A DNA stretch of 64,000 nucleotides from Rhodoblastus sp963727035 (GTDB taxonomy: Bacteria > Pseudomonadota > Alphaproteobacteria > Rhizobiales > Beijerinckiaceae), in NCBI GenBank assembly GCA_963727035.1, contig CAVSEY010000005.1, forward strand, positions 273,062 to 337,061, given 5' to 3'. Each line of letters starts with the position of its first letter. The first letter of the stretch is position 1. The position numbers and the translations under genes are program-made. The notes under the pieces are model-generated. The model was not told where the DNA came from. It saw nothing but the letters and a program-made list of their open reading frames with translations, and did no database searches. Of this stretch, positions 17,258 through 27,730 are shown piece after piece.

Positions 17258-18203
17258 TTATTGATTTAACATTTCCTCTTCGATCAATTGCAGCAGTTTG
17301 TCGGACCTTCCATCCTAATTTGTAGGCAAAGAATTTTCCCGACGCTTTCAGCGCCGGGAGATCCAATTCCACCAAAACCGCCGGATCCTCTCGTTCCGCA
17401 ATTCGAGTCGACATAGTGGAGGTAAACTCGCATCTCGTCCGGCATGGGCTCGGACTTTCCCGCGAAAATATCACTGGCGCATTGCTCATCATATCCCGCG
17501 CACATGTTGCGGAGCGGCGAGTTCAAAATCGCCGTCTGAAAAAAAATCTCGTCAGAATTTTCGCTCAACTCCAGGTATTCGTGTAAATACCTCCCTTCTT
17601 CAGATTGAAAATAACGAGTAACAAATTCTACGGTTTCTCTGTTGAGACGACCACATCGTCGAGCCATGGAAAAACCTCATCCAGGTTTTGTCTTTCGGCA
17701 AAAGATACTTGTTAAGGAATGCTGGACCCGAATTACAAATTGTGCTGTTTGCTTTTCCGCGCTGTCCAATGGCATGAACGTCCGCGCCAAATAATTAAGA
17801 CGATATTCGTTGATCAGACCATATCGCCAGACGCCAGGCACTAAGGGATACCAGTTCAGCAAATTGGCCGGATGTGGATTGCTCAGATATTTGACGAGGC
17901 GATCCTGCGATTGGAGCGGGAAATCGGTTCCGGCCAGAAGAATAAAATAATCGGCGTTGATACGCCGAGGCCATAAGCGAGCGCATCGCACATGGTGCTG
18001 GTTTGCGATCCTCCCGCCCAATGGACGGCTCTTCTGTCCTGCATGAAATGGACACCGCCGTTATCGGGCGTCCGGAATAAGTCCTCGTTCACGCGACGGT
18101 CTATGTGAACGACGATATCGGCATGCTTCGTGCTGAGATGGCTGATGAGCTTCTTAAATGTATTCGGTTGATGATGGGCCACTATAATGTAACAAATTTT
18201 CAA
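17258..18203 (-). pseudogene. GT14-family beta-1,6-N-acetylglucosaminyltransferase-like gene with several frameshifts
   Basis: Family sequence can be followed from a TTG start at 18203 (ribosome-binding site GAGGAGGAC): KICYIIVAHHQPNTFKKLIS, VHIDRRVNEDLF, FILLAGTDFPLQSQ, the G-S-x-x-W region HGSTMWSS, LNRETVEFVTRYF, DEIFFQTAILNSPL and the C-terminal ELDLPALKASGKFFAYKL, ending QLIEEEMLNQ with TAA at 17258-17260. The pieces lie in different frames, with breaks near 17960, 17690, 17660, 17420 and 17320. The order and spacing match core-2/I-branching enzymes (Branch family). All conserved blocks remain, so recent decay or consensus errors are both possible. Role by family: transfer of GlcNAc-type sugars to a glycan. 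Confidence 0.7.
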
Positions 18204-18218
18204 GGCGTCCTCCTCTAA

Positions 18219-18266
18219 CGCATATTTTCGAAAAGTAGCTCCACTTTTCGGAAAAGAATATTCGCG
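18219..18266. repeat. Nested extragenic palindrome
   Basis: Inner stem CGAAAAGT / ACTTTTCG (18229-18236 with 18243-18250) within an imperfect outer pair CGCATATT / AATATTCGCG. It belongs to the same family as palindromes at 48237 and 60023. It lies just upstream of the GT14 gene. Confidence 0.6.
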
Positions 18267-18327
18267 CGAAATAAAAAAAGCTGGAGCGCAGTCGGCGAAT
18301 CGGGAATTCACCGAATGCGCCTAGCCT

Positions 18328-19855
18328 CTATCCCGAATAGAGACTGCGGGCCTTCAGGGCGCGAAGACGACGGTATTCCATTCTTTCCGCATCGGCGGCG
18401 AATTGGGGAGGAGGAAGCGAAGCCAAAAACTGTTCTAGTGAATTCGTCCCGGGAACATCGATCCTGGGCAGCGCGAAAAGGTCGGCTCCATCATTGAGCC
18501 CGGCCGCCAAGGCGCGCCGATATCCAGCGGCGGCGACCGCGCGTCGAAGCCCCTCGTTTTCGTCGCCATAAGGATAGCAGAAAGACGTTACAGCGTTGCC
18601 GGTGGCCGACTGGATCAAATCCCGGCATTGGTGAAGCTCCCTGACCCATTCCGCTTCGGCCAATTCCGTGAGGTTTCGATGGCTGCAGCTATGCGCGCCA
18701 AAATCGACGCCTTCGTGGCTGAGCGCGCGAATTTCGTCCCAGGACATCAGCGGCGCCGGGGGACCAAAGCCCGCATCCCATTCCGCCGCGCCGCCAACGA
18801 AATCCGTCGGCAAATAAACACTGGCGGAAAATCCATACCGCTTGAGAACAGGCCAGGCCGCCTCAAGGAAATCACGATAGCCATCATCGAACGTCAACGC
18901 GACCAGCCGGCCAGGCCAGTTGGCAGTCGCCTCGGCGCCGTAGCTTCGGCTCGCCTCATCGACCGAAACGACACGATAGCCGTGACGCTGCAACAAGCGC
19001 ATCTGCCGCTCGAAAATCTCGGGCGGGACCCGGTAAGGCGCGAGGTCCGGCGGTCCATCCACGGCAATTCTGTGGTACATCAAAATCGGTATTTTATGCG
19101 TACGATAGCAGTGACGCGCCTCGGAATCCGTCACCACACAGCCGCCAATCTTCAACTGGGAATGTTCGAAGGCCGCATCCTTCTCGATCACCTCCTGGGG
19201 AGAGACGCCGCGCTCGCCCCAGGAACCACGCCGTTCTCCCTCGATCTTCCGGAACTTCTGAATACGGTACATTGGCGCCCGCAATTCGCAGGAAAACTCC
19301 AGATCCTGGACCCGCGCGAATGTTTCGCCGATGAATTTGGCGCCGAAGGCCGAGAAATCGAACCCGCTGCATTCTTGATCGTCGCATACAGCACTTGCAT
19401 GGGCGGCCACGAAATGACCGCCGGTTCGCAGGAGCAGGCTGACGCGCCGAGCGAAATCGTGCAGCGCATAACGATCCTGAAGGTAATAAAGGATCTCCGA
19501 ACAGACGATCAGGTCGTACTGGCCGGTGGGAAGCTCGCCGGAAATGTCGCACCAGGCAAAGCTTACATTCGGCAAATGCCGGCAGCGGTCGCGCGACCGT
19601 TCGAGCGCGACCCTGGAAATGTCGACGGCCAGCAGCCGACCTGTCCGCGCCGCCATCATCTCGGTGAAAACGCCCTCGGCGCACCCGATTTCCAACGCCG
19701 ATTCGATTCGATCCGGAAACAGGCCCAGCGTACGCCGATATTTCTCCGTCTCATATTGGCTGTGATACTCAAACGGATCGGGCGTCGAGAAGAACTCGAT
19801 CCCACCTTGCCTCTTCGGGTGAGGCGCGATCCGACCCCGCGCGGCCTTCTGTCAT
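18328..19855 (-). CDS. SAM methyltransferase fused to a NodB-type polysaccharide deacetylase, N-terminal frameshift
   Basis: The N-terminal part is a NodS-like methyltransferase: EYHSQYETEKYRRTLGLFPD, then motif I ALEIGCAEGVFTEMMA and DLIVCSEILYYL. The C-terminal part (about 200-430 of the long frame) is a carbohydrate esterase family 4 domain: ILMYHRI, TFDDGYRDFLEAAW carrying the metal Asp, and HSCSHRNLTEL carrying the H-x3-H metal ligands. A single extra base near 19798 separates the ATG start (19855, MTEGRAGSDRASPEEARWDR) from FFSTPDPFEYHS. Rejoined length is about 508 residues. A single enzyme that both N-deacetylates and methylates a sugar is inferred; Nod-factor synthesis uses the same two activities on separate proteins. 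Confidence 0.8.
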
Positions 19856-19970
19856 GGTCAATTTCTGCTCGCCGACTGACGGTTGCGCCTGATGAGCACA
19901 TCCTGATTGAAAACTAGCCCAAGCTCTGGAGGCGGGGAAGCCCCAACCCATGAGCGCGTTTGCTGAAGAA

Positions 19971-20742
19971 TCATTCTCCGCGCCATTGCGGCGGACGCTT
20001 GGCGAGGAAGGCCTCCATGCCCTCCTGAAAATCGGCGCTGCGATAGCACATGACGACCAGATCATCGCCCGTCTCCATCGGCGGGCGCAGGCGCAGCAGC
20101 GCCTCCTTGGTCGCGCGCAGGGTCAAGGGCGCATGGCCAGCCACTGTCCGCGCCAGCTCCTCGGCGCGGGCCGCCAAAGCCTCCAGCGCGACGATCTCTC
20201 CGACCAGACCGAAAACCTTGGCCTCCTCGGCGTCGATCAGGCGCGCGGTGAAGAGCAGGTCCTTGACCCGCGCCGGCCCGATGATGGCGGCGAGGCGTCC
20301 GTAATTGGGCACCGAAAGGCAGTTGCCCAGAGTGCGCGCGATGGGGAAGCCGAAACGGGCGTTGCTTGCGGCGAGCCGCAGGTCGCAACAGGCGGCGATC
20401 GCCGCGCCGCCGCCGGTGCAGGCCCCGGCGATCGCGGCAATGGTGGGAACGCGGCATTTTTCGAGCGTCGAGAGCACGCGCTCGATCTTGATTTCGTAAT
20501 CGACCGCGTCCTGCGCCGATCGCAGCGCGCGGAACTCGGCGATGTCGGTGCCAGAAGCAAAAGCCTTGTCGCCGGCGCCAGTGATCAGCAGCGCCTTGAT
20601 CGAACGATCGGCGTCCGCCTGTTCGCAGGCCTCGCGCAAATGCTCGTACATTTCGAAGGTCAAGGCGTTGCGCGCCTGGGGCCGGTTGAAGACGAAATGC
20701 GCGAATTCCATCGCGATTCTCAAAAAAAGTGACGTCGCTCAT
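19971..20742 (-). CDS. Enoyl-CoA hydratase/isomerase family protein, N-terminal +1 frameshift
   Basis: Crotonase fold, about 256 residues once rejoined. ATG 20742 begins MSDVTFFENRDGI. One extra C at about 20707 throws the frame, and the family sequence resumes as AHFVFNRPQARNALTFEMYE. CoA-binding and oxyanion-hole blocks are FASGTDIAEF and AAIAGACTGGGAAIAACCDLR, followed by the usual KEALLRL region near the C-terminus. Likely substrate is a short- or medium-chain enoyl-CoA, but crotonase members are too varied to specify. Standing alone, it has no clear operon partner. Confidence 0.82.
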
Positions 20743-20811
20743 TTCCGGCTCCCGAGATCCAACACGACCTTCCTGAACAGCCATTCGCCCGCCCGTGGGC
20801 GACGGGCGCGC

Positions 20812-21482
20812 TCACCCGCCATAGCCTTCGTTCTGCGGTCGCGCCCGCGCGCGAGGGATGCGGATGTCGCGCGCCCGATAATCTTTCAGGTTCACGTAAA
20901 TCATCGCGGTCATCAGCGCGTCGGAAAAGGCGTCGTGCTGGTTGAACAAAGGCAGTTTCAGGTCACGCAGAATATTGGCGAAAGTCAGGTCGATCTGCGT
21001 GCCGGGCGGGGCGTCGCCATATTTGCGTTCGTAATAGATGCTCGACACTTCGATGCGCGGATTGGGCAATTGAATGCCGAGCATTTCCGACACGTGATTG
21101 TTGAGCATGGCGATGTCGAAATCGATGTAATAGCCGACCAGCGGCCGGCCGCCGATGAAATGGAGAAGATCGGGCAGGATTTCGCTCATCGGCCGCGCGT
21201 TGGCGACATCGACCTCGCGCAGGCCATGGACCTTGATCGCTTCCGCCGCGATGGCGACGCGCGGCCGGATCACCGACTGAAAGGCTCGCTCGACAGGATC
21301 CGGTCGCCGCAAATCTTGATCGCGGCCACTGAAATGATTTCGTCGCGACGCGGATCGAGCCCGGTGGTTTCGCAATCGACCGAGACGACCTCGTCCTGCG
21401 GCCCGGGCTCGAACAGGAAGGCGTAGCTCTTGTTGGCGAGGGTCGCCTTGTCCATCAGGCGCGAGAGCCAGCGCAGGGCCAT
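20812..21482 (-). CDS. DnaQ-like 3'-5' exonuclease, split by a one-base deletion
   Basis: The first part (MALRWLSRLMDKATLANKSY ... VVSVDCETTGLDPRRDEIIS) has the ExoI motif D-x-E (VDCETTGLD). After about 21290 the frame moves and continues AFQSVIRPRVAIAAEAIKVHG, LVGYYIDFDIAML (ExoII Asp) and NQHDAFSDALMTAMIY (ExoIII H-x4-D), ending at 20812. Rejoined length is about 223 residues. It lies 11 bases downstream of the DUF294/CBS gene, the same order as in many proteobacteria where this exonuclease follows actP and the CBS-nucleotidyltransferase gene. It acts on DNA or RNA ends, probably for repair or as a polymerase epsilon-like domain. Confidence 0.83.
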
Positions 21483-21493
21483 GGCGGCGCCTT

Positions 21494-23289
21494 TTAGAAC
21501 ATGTTGAGGTTGAAGCGGCGGCGCACAAGTTCGCGCAACTGCTTCACCACCTGGAAGGAATCCCGCAGCAATTCGCGGTCCATGCTGGTGAGCGTCGCGG
21601 GCTTGAGCAGGCTCGCGCTCTTGGCGGCGTCGATCTGGGCGTCGAGGCGGATGGTCATGAGATAGTCGAGCGCGCGGGCGAGATCGCGGGCGAAATCTGC
21701 TTTCAGCAGGCCAAGCTCCGCCAGTTTCGCCAGCCGGTCGAATGTGTTGGTTTCCTCCAGCCCCTGCTCGATGGCGAGCGAGCGCACGCCATGGACGATC
21801 GGGAAAATGCCGCCCTTTTTCAGATCGAGGGCGTCGCCCTCGCCTTCCGAGGTTTTCAGGGTGTTGAACAGGCCGATCGGCGGCTCGAAGGCCTCGATGG
21901 ACTTGGCGAAACGGCCAAGAAACACTCTTTCGCCGGCGACCTTTTCGGTCAGCGCCTTCTTGGCGCGCGCCAGCAGCGAGGAATCGCCGGCGACCGCCGT
22001 GGCGTCATAAAAAATCGCGACATTCATGGCGGATTCGTCGTCCGGCGCCGTCGTCCACTGGCTGAAGTCGCCGACATATTCGTCGAGCCGGCGCGACCAC
22101 AGCGGATTGTTGACCATCACATGGCCGGGACAGGGCGGGAAGCCGAATTCCGCCAGCGCGCCGGAAAATTCGTTGCGGAAGCGGTTCAGCGCCTGTTCGT
22201 CCACGGGCCCGGCGAGGATCAGGCCATTGTCCTGATCGGTGCGGATCGTCTGTTCGCCGCGTCCCTCGCTCCCCATCACGATCAGGCAGCATTGGTCGTG
22301 AAGGGCGTCCGGGCACAGCAGTTCGAACAATTTGGCGAACAGACGCCGGTTGAGGTCGGAGATGATTTCCGCAACAATCGCGAATTTTACCCCCTGCCGG
22401 CGCAACAGGCGGACCTGTTCGGCGATCTGCCGGGATGCGATCCCCAGCTCCTCCAGTGTCGCGGCGCGGTCGATGCGGCCGACGACGAGCTGCGAATTGC
22501 CGGCAAAAAAACTGAGCAGATTGATGTCTTCGAGAATGCCAACGAAATGCTCGCCCTCTTTCACCACGATGCGGCGCTTGTTGTGCTTGGTCATCAGCAG
22601 CAGCGCCTGCGAGACGAATTCGTCGGGCGAGAGGGTGACGAGCTCATATTGGGCGATGGCGCCGACCGGATCCTCGATGGTCATGCCCTTGAGCACCAGC
22701 GCTTTCGCCAAATTCATCCCGGTGACGATGCCGGTGCGCTCGCCGTCGCGCACCAGAAGCGCGTTGCAGTCGATGTCGCGCATGATCCGGCCGGCCGAGA
22801 CGATCGGCTGAACCGCGTCGATGACCGCCGCGGGCATCAGGTAAAGGTCTTTCACCCGGGCCCGCATCATCAATTCGATCTGGCTCAATTCGTCGCGCTC
22901 CGCCAGGGCTTCGAGCTTGCGCGAGATGTCGGTGTAGAAAAAGGCGCCGAAGCGCGGATTGGAATTGATCAGGCGCAGAACATCGGGCCGCGGCGCCAAC
23001 GCGCAAAGCGTTTCTTCCGGGCGACGAAACTGCTGACGCCGGCGCCCTGCACCAGAGCGCGGCTGTCGAAAAAATCCTTCGGCCCGAGCAGGCCGACCAG
23101 TTCGCCCTGCTCGCGCTCCTCCACTGCGCCCTTGATGATGACATAGAGGCCTTCGGGCGCGGCGCCCTCGGCGATAACGGTCTCGTTCGGCCGGAAATAG
23201 GCGATGTCGAGCGCGCCGCGAAGCGTCTCCGCCTCTTCGGAAGTGAGACGGTCGAAGGGCGCCGTCGCGGTGTCGAGAAGGACAGACAT
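21494..23289 (-). CDS. cNMP-binding/CBS/DUF294 nucleotidyltransferase-like regulator, one frameshift
   Basis: Domains in order: cyclic-nucleotide-binding-like (residues 1 to about 100, with YFRPNETVIAEGAAPEGLYVI), a CBS pair (about 150-280, with RDIDCNALLVRDGERTGIVTG and KHNKRRIVVKEGEHFVGIL), then the DUF294 nucleotidyltransferase-like domain with VMGSEGRGEQTIRTDQDNGL, and its C-terminal helical domain. The GSEGR-x-E-x8-D-x-D pattern resembles GlnD-type uridylyltransferases. The frame changes at about 23020, where a run of three C should probably be four (FVAPEETLCALAPR). Rejoined length is about 598 residues. Its place between the acetate permease and the exonuclease is a conserved neighbourhood; a regulatory role in acetate or energy status is inferred. 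Confidence 0.85.
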
Positions 23290-23342
23290 GGCGAGCCGCC
23301 ACCCGCGAGGCGGCGAAAAGAAGAAGAAGGGCCGATTTCGGC

Positions 23343-23376
23343 AAAAGGGCGCGGCCCGAAGGCCGCGCCCGATTTT
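23343..23376 (-). terminator. Rho-independent terminator after actP
   Basis: Perfect 10-bp stem GGGCGCGGCC / GGCCGCGCCC (23347-23356 with 23361-23370) with a four-base loop. Read on the minus strand it is followed by TTTT; the other side has TTTTTT, so it could work in both directions. It lies directly after the actP stop and before the DUF294 gene. Confidence 0.8.
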
Positions 23377-25081
23377 TTAGTGCGCCGAGGCGCCCGTCGC
23401 GCCGATGCCGGTCTGCGGCGCGCACGAACTGCGGGTCGAAGCCTGCCTGGTCCAGCTTGCCGCGCGCGCTGCCGTCGAGCTTCGAGAACAGCCAGATGCC
23501 GACGAAGGCGATGGGCATCGAGAACAGGGCCGGATTGCCGTACGGGAACAGCGCCGAGCCCTTGGGATGGCCAAGCACCGCGACCCACACCGCCGGCGAA
23601 AGCACGACGCCGAGCGACCGCCGAGATCAGGCCGAGGAAGCCGCCGATCACCGCGCCGCGGGTGGTCATGCCGCGCCACATCATCGACATCAGCAGGACC
23701 GGGAAGTTGCACGACGCCGCGATCGCGAAGGCGAGGCCGACCATGAAGGCGACATTCGCTTCTCGAAGACGATGCCGAGCACGACGGCGACGATGCCGAG
23801 GCACGACGGTGGCGATCTTGCGAGACCCGGATCTCGTCCTGCTCGTTGGCCTTGCCGCCCTTGAACACGCGTGGCGTAGAGGTCATGGCTGAACGCCGAG
23901 GCCCCGGCCAGCGTCAGGCCGGACACGACCGCGAGGATGGTGGCGAAGGCGACTGCCGAGATGAAGCCGAGGAACAGGTTGCCGCCGACCGCGCCGGCCA
24001 GATGGATCGCCGCCATGTTGCCGCCGCCGAGATCGCCTCGATGCGCGCCCTTGGCGCGCATCGCGGGCATAGAATGCCGGATTGGTCGAGACCAGCACGA
24101 TCGCGCCAAAGCCGATGATGAAGGTCAGGATGTAGAAATAGCCGATGAAGCCGGTGGCGTAGAACACCGACTTGCGCGCCGCCTTGGCGTCGGCCACGGT
24201 GAAGAAGCGCATCAGGATGTGCGGCAGGCCGGCGGTGCCGAACATCAGCGCCAGACCGAGCGAGATCGGCGCCGACGGGATCGCTGACAGAGCTGCCCGG
24301 CGCCATGATCGCCAGATGTTCGGATGGGCTTCGACCGCCTTGGCGAACAGGTTTTCGAGGCTGAAGCCGAACCGCGTCATGCACCATGAACGCCATGAAG
24401 GTCGCGCCGCCGAGCAGCAGGCAGGCCTTGATGATCTGCACCCAGGTCGTCGCCACCATGCCGCCGAAGGTCACATAGATGATCATCAGCGCGCCGACGA
24501 TGACCACCGCGATCCAGTAGTCGAGGCCGAACAGCAGCTTGATCAGCTTGCCCGGCGCCGACCATCTGGGCGATCAGGTAGAAGGCCACGACGACGAGCG
24601 TGCCGCAGGCCGCGAGGATGCGGATCGGCGTCTGCTGGAAGCGGAAGGAGGCCACGTCGGCGAAGGTGAACTTGCCGAGATTGCGCAAGGGCTCCGCGAT
24701 CAGGAACATGACGATCGGCCAGCCGACCAGGAAGCCGACCGAATAGATCAGGCCGTCATAGCCCGTGGTGTAGACCAGGCCGGAAATGCCGAGGAAGGAG
24801 GCGGCCGACATGTAGTCGCCGGCGATGGCGAGGCCGTTCTGCAGGCCGGTGATGCCGCCGCCGGCGGCATAGAATTGCGCCGCCGACGGGTGCGCTTGGC
24901 CGCCCAGTAGGTGATGCCGAGCGTCAGCAGGACGAAGCCGACGAACATGGCGATCGCCGCCACATTGACCTCCTGCTTCTGCACCGCGCCAGTCACACCT
25001 TCGGCAAAAGCGGCGCTGCTGGGGACGGAAAAGGCGAGGCCCGACAGGGCCGCCGGAGATGAGAGACTTCAGACGCGACAT
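23377..25081 (-). CDS. actP: Cation/acetate symporter ActP, about a dozen frame switches
   Basis: Sodium:solute symporter family protein for acetate and glycolate-like acids. The whole family sequence can be read in order but in changing frames: TGAVQKQEVNVAAIAMFVG, TLGITYWAAKRT, ITGLQNGLAIAGDYMSAASF, IAQMVGAG, LLFGLDYWIAVVIVGALM, MFGTAGLPHILMRFFTVADA, GNLFLGFISAVAFATILAVV, AFAIAASCNFPVLLMS, FPYGNPALFSMPIAF and the end TGIGATGASAH. The start is ATG 25081 in a TGATG overlap with the DUF485 gene. Frame changes lie near 25055, 24890, 24555, 24380, 24300, 24050, 23875, 23820, 23760, 23620 and 23415. No conserved block is missing. Confidence 0.8.
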
Positions 25082-25383
25082 CACTTGCTCTCCTCGACGA
25101 TCTGCTTGGTCAGGACGTCGAAGGTCGCATTGGCGCGAACGACATAAAAACCGACGATAAGGAAGGTGGCGACGATCACCGCGAGCCCGACCGGAATGCC
25201 GAGGGTCATCACGCCTTCGCCTATTTTCTTGCCGAGGAATTTCGGGTCGAAGGCGACCAGCAGGATGAAGCCGAAATAGATGATGAGCGTCAGCACGGTC
25301 AGCGACAAGTTGAGTGACCGCCGTTTCGCGACGAGCTCCTTGAATTTGGGACTTTGCTCTATCTGTTGGGCTGTTAAGGGCAT
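25081..25383 (-). CDS. yjcH: DUF485 membrane protein (YjcH), partner of ActP
   Basis: 100 residues with two membrane helices (about 25-45, LTVLTLIIYFGFILLVAF, and about 62-85, GIPVGLAVIVATFLIVGFYVV). The N-terminal SPKFKELVAKRRSLN is the DUF485 signature. The gene overlaps the start of actP (TGATG), the standard yjcH-actP arrangement; the protein is thought to accompany or regulate the acetate symporter. It is intact, in contrast to actP. Confidence 0.9.
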   Translation of the reverse strand: MPLTAQQIEQSPKFKELVAKRRSLNLSLTVLTLIIYFGFILLVAFDPKFLGKKIGEGVMTLGIPVGLAVIVATFLIVGFYVVRANATFDVLTKQIVEESK

Positions 25384-25626
25384 CTGGACTCCTCCCGGTT
25401 AGGCTGCGTTTTCCGGCTCTCTGTTATCGCCTGACCGGCGTCCCCGACGCGACGCGAGGAAAAGTGGCCGAAAAACACACTCTGCGCCTTGTCTAGCTCA
25501 GCGGCGAGGCCAAGCAGAGTTAGCACTTTGTCGAACATATGCCGTAATTTAGCCAAAGAAACGCTGCGCTGCACAAAAATGCGGCACGTCGAAATCGGCG
25601 GATTCTGAGTTTGCAGAGGGCCAGGC

Positions 25627-27465
25627 TCAGGGCACGACGCGCACCGCGCCCCTGGAGGCGCTGGTGGTCATCGCCGCATAGGCGCGAAGCGCCGTGGTCA
25701 GCGGGCGTTCGCGGCCGACCGGCTTCCAGGCGGCCCCGCCTTTCGCCTCCATCGCGGCGCGGCGCCGCGCCAGTTCATCCTCGGCGACGTCGAGCCGCAG
25801 CACGCGGTTGGGGATGTCGATCTCGATCCGGTCGCCGGTCTCGACGAGGCCGATCGCTCCGCCCTCCTCCGCCTCCGGCGAAACATGGCCGATGGAAAGG
25901 CCCGCCGTGCCGCCGGAGAAACGCCCGTCGGTAATCAGCGCGCAGACCTTTCCGAGGCCCATGCTTTTCAGATAGGAGGTCGGATAAAGCATTTCCTGCA
26001 TGCCCGGCCCGCCGCGCGGCCCCTCATAGCGAATCACCACCACGTCGCCGGCCTTGACCTTGCCGGAGAGAATGCCCTGCACCGCGTCGTCCTGGCTTTC
26101 GAAAACCAGGGCGGGGCCTGAGAATTTCAGGATGCTCGCATCGACGCCCGCGGTCTTCACGATGGCGCCGTCCTCGGCGAGATTGCCGAACAGCACCGCG
26201 AGGCCGCCATCCCTGGAAAAAGCGTGTTCGGCGTCGCGAATCACGCCCGTCGCGCGGTCGTCGTCCAGCGTTTCATATCGGCGCGACTGGGAAAAAGCTT
26301 CCTGCGTCGGCACGCCGCCCGGCGAAGCGCGGAAGAAGTTTTTCAATTCGTCGGACCCGTTGCGCTTGATATCCCATTTCGCCAGCGCCGCTTCGAGGCT
26401 CGGCGCATGGACCGAATGGACGTCGCGGTTGAGCAGGCCGGCGCGGTCGAGTTCGCCCAGAATGCCGATAATGCCGCCGGCGCGATGGACATCCTCGACA
26501 TGGACGTCCGGCACCGAGGGCGCGACCTTGCACAGCACCGGCACGCGGCGCGACAGGCGGTCGATGTCGGCCATCTGGAAATCGACCCCGGCCTCATAGG
26601 CCGCCGCCAGCAGATGCAGCACGGTATTGGTCGAGCCGCCCATGGCGATGTCGAGCGTCATGGCGTTCTCGAAAGCCTTGAAGGTGGCGATGTTGCGCGG
26701 CAGCGCGCTTTCGTCGTCCTGCTCGTAATAGCGCCGGCAGAGTTCGACCGCGAGGCGGCCCGCCTGCAGGAACAGCTCCTTGCGGTCGGCATGGGTGGCG
26801 ACGATCGTGCCATTGCCGGGCAGCGACAGGCCCAAGGCCTCGGTCAGGCAGTTCATGGAATTGGCGGTGAACATGCCGGAGCAGGAGCCGCAGGTCGGAC
26901 AGGCCGAACGCTCCATCGCCGCGACGTCCTCGTCGCTGTTTTTGGAATCCGCCGCCGCGACCATGGCGTCGATCAGGTCCACCGCCTTGGTCTTGCCGCC
27001 GATCACGACCTTGCCGGCCTCCATCGGGCCGCCGGAAACGAAGACGGCGGGAATGTTGAGCCGAAGCGCCGCCATCAGCATGCCGGGGGTGATCTTGTCG
27101 CAATTGGAAATGCACACCAGGGCGTCGGCGCAATGGGCGTTGGCCATATATTCGACGCTGTCGGCGATGATCTCGCGCGAGGGCAGGCTGTAGAGCATGC
27201 CGGAATGGCCCATGGCGATGCCGTCGTCGATGGCGATGGTGTTGAATTCCTTGGCGACGCCGCCCGCCGCCTCGATCTCGCGGGCCACCATCTGGCCGAG
27301 ATCCTTGAGATGGACATGGCCGGGCACGAACTGGGTGAAGGAATTGACCACGGCGATGATCGGCTTGCCGAAATCGCCGTCCTTCATGCCGGTGGCGCGC
27401 CACAGGCCGCGCGCGCCGGCCATGTTGCGGCCATGGGTGGAAGTGCGGGAGCGATAGGCTGGCAT
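25627..27465 (-). CDS. ilvD: Dihydroxy-acid dehydratase
   Basis: 612 residues, full length. It dehydrates dihydroxy-isovalerate and dihydroxy-methylvalerate in valine, isoleucine and leucine synthesis using an Fe-S cluster. Cluster Cys lie in ISNCDKITPGM and CPTCGSCSGMFTANSMN, and the C-terminal YEGPRGGPGMQEML and DGRFSGGTAGLSIGHVSPEA are the ILVD/EDD signatures. The frame is unbroken. The region between it and DUF485 (25384-25626) holds no gene I can support. No attenuator was seen upstream. Confidence 0.97.
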   Translation of the reverse strand: MPAYRSRTSTHGRNMAGARGLWRATGMKDGDFGKPIIAVVNSFTQFVPGHVHLKDLGQMVAREIEAAGGVAKEFNTIAIDDGIAMGHSGMLYSLPSREIIADSVEYMANAHCADALVCISNCDKITPGMLMAALRLNIPAVFVSGGPMEAGKVVIGGKTKAVDLIDAMVAAADSKNSDEDVAAMERSACPTCGSCSGMFTANSMNCLTEALGLSLPGNGTIVATHADRKELFLQAGRLAVELCRRYYEQDDESALPRNIATFKAFENAMTLDIAMGGSTNTVLHLLAAAYEAGVDFQMADIDRLSRRVPVLCKVAPSVPDVHVEDVHRAGGIIGILGELDRAGLLNRDVHSVHAPSLEAALAKWDIKRNGSDELKNFFRASPGGVPTQEAFSQSRRYETLDDDRATGVIRDAEHAFSRDGGLAVLFGNLAEDGAIVKTAGVDASILKFSGPALVFESQDDAVQGILSGKVKAGDVVVIRYEGPRGGPGMQEMLYPTSYLKSMGLGKVCALITDGRFSGGTAGLSIGHVSPEAEEGGAIGLVETGDRIEIDIPNRVLRLDVAEDELARRRAAMEAKGGAAWKPVGRERPLTTALRAYAAMTTSASRGAVRVVP

Positions 27466-27587
27466 TTTTTCCGTCCGGGATCGAAGTTTGGCGTCACTCC
27501 TACATCTTTGCGTCCGGGGCGTCCATGCGCCATGGCGACGAAGGGCCGGCGCCGGAGCGAAGGCCTGCTTCCGACGCCCGTCGCGCC

Positions 27588-27621
27588 AAAAAAATGGCCC
27601 CCCGCGTCATCGCGGGGGGCC
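27588..27621 (-). terminator. Strong rho-independent terminator (minus strand)
   Basis: Perfect 11-bp stem GGCCCCCCGCG / CGCGGGGGGCC (27596-27606 with 27611-27621) with a 4-base loop, followed on the minus strand by A then seven T (27588-27594). It ends a minus-strand transcript that must start upstream, before ilvD; the only candidate there is the short ORF at 27731-27820. Confidence 0.85.
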
Positions 27622-27730
27622 GGTCTCCAAATTGGCGTTCACGCGCCCAACTCTCTCAGGCGCGAAATCCCCTCTCGATAAACTGTGTCAGATTTTGTTC
27701 TGGCTTGACACAGGGCGGGCGATTTTCGCC

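Noticed and set aside
25374..25574. 66-codon frame upstream of DUF485
   Set aside because: No family similarity; it overlaps the leader of the yjcH-actP operon, where regulatory DNA is expected.
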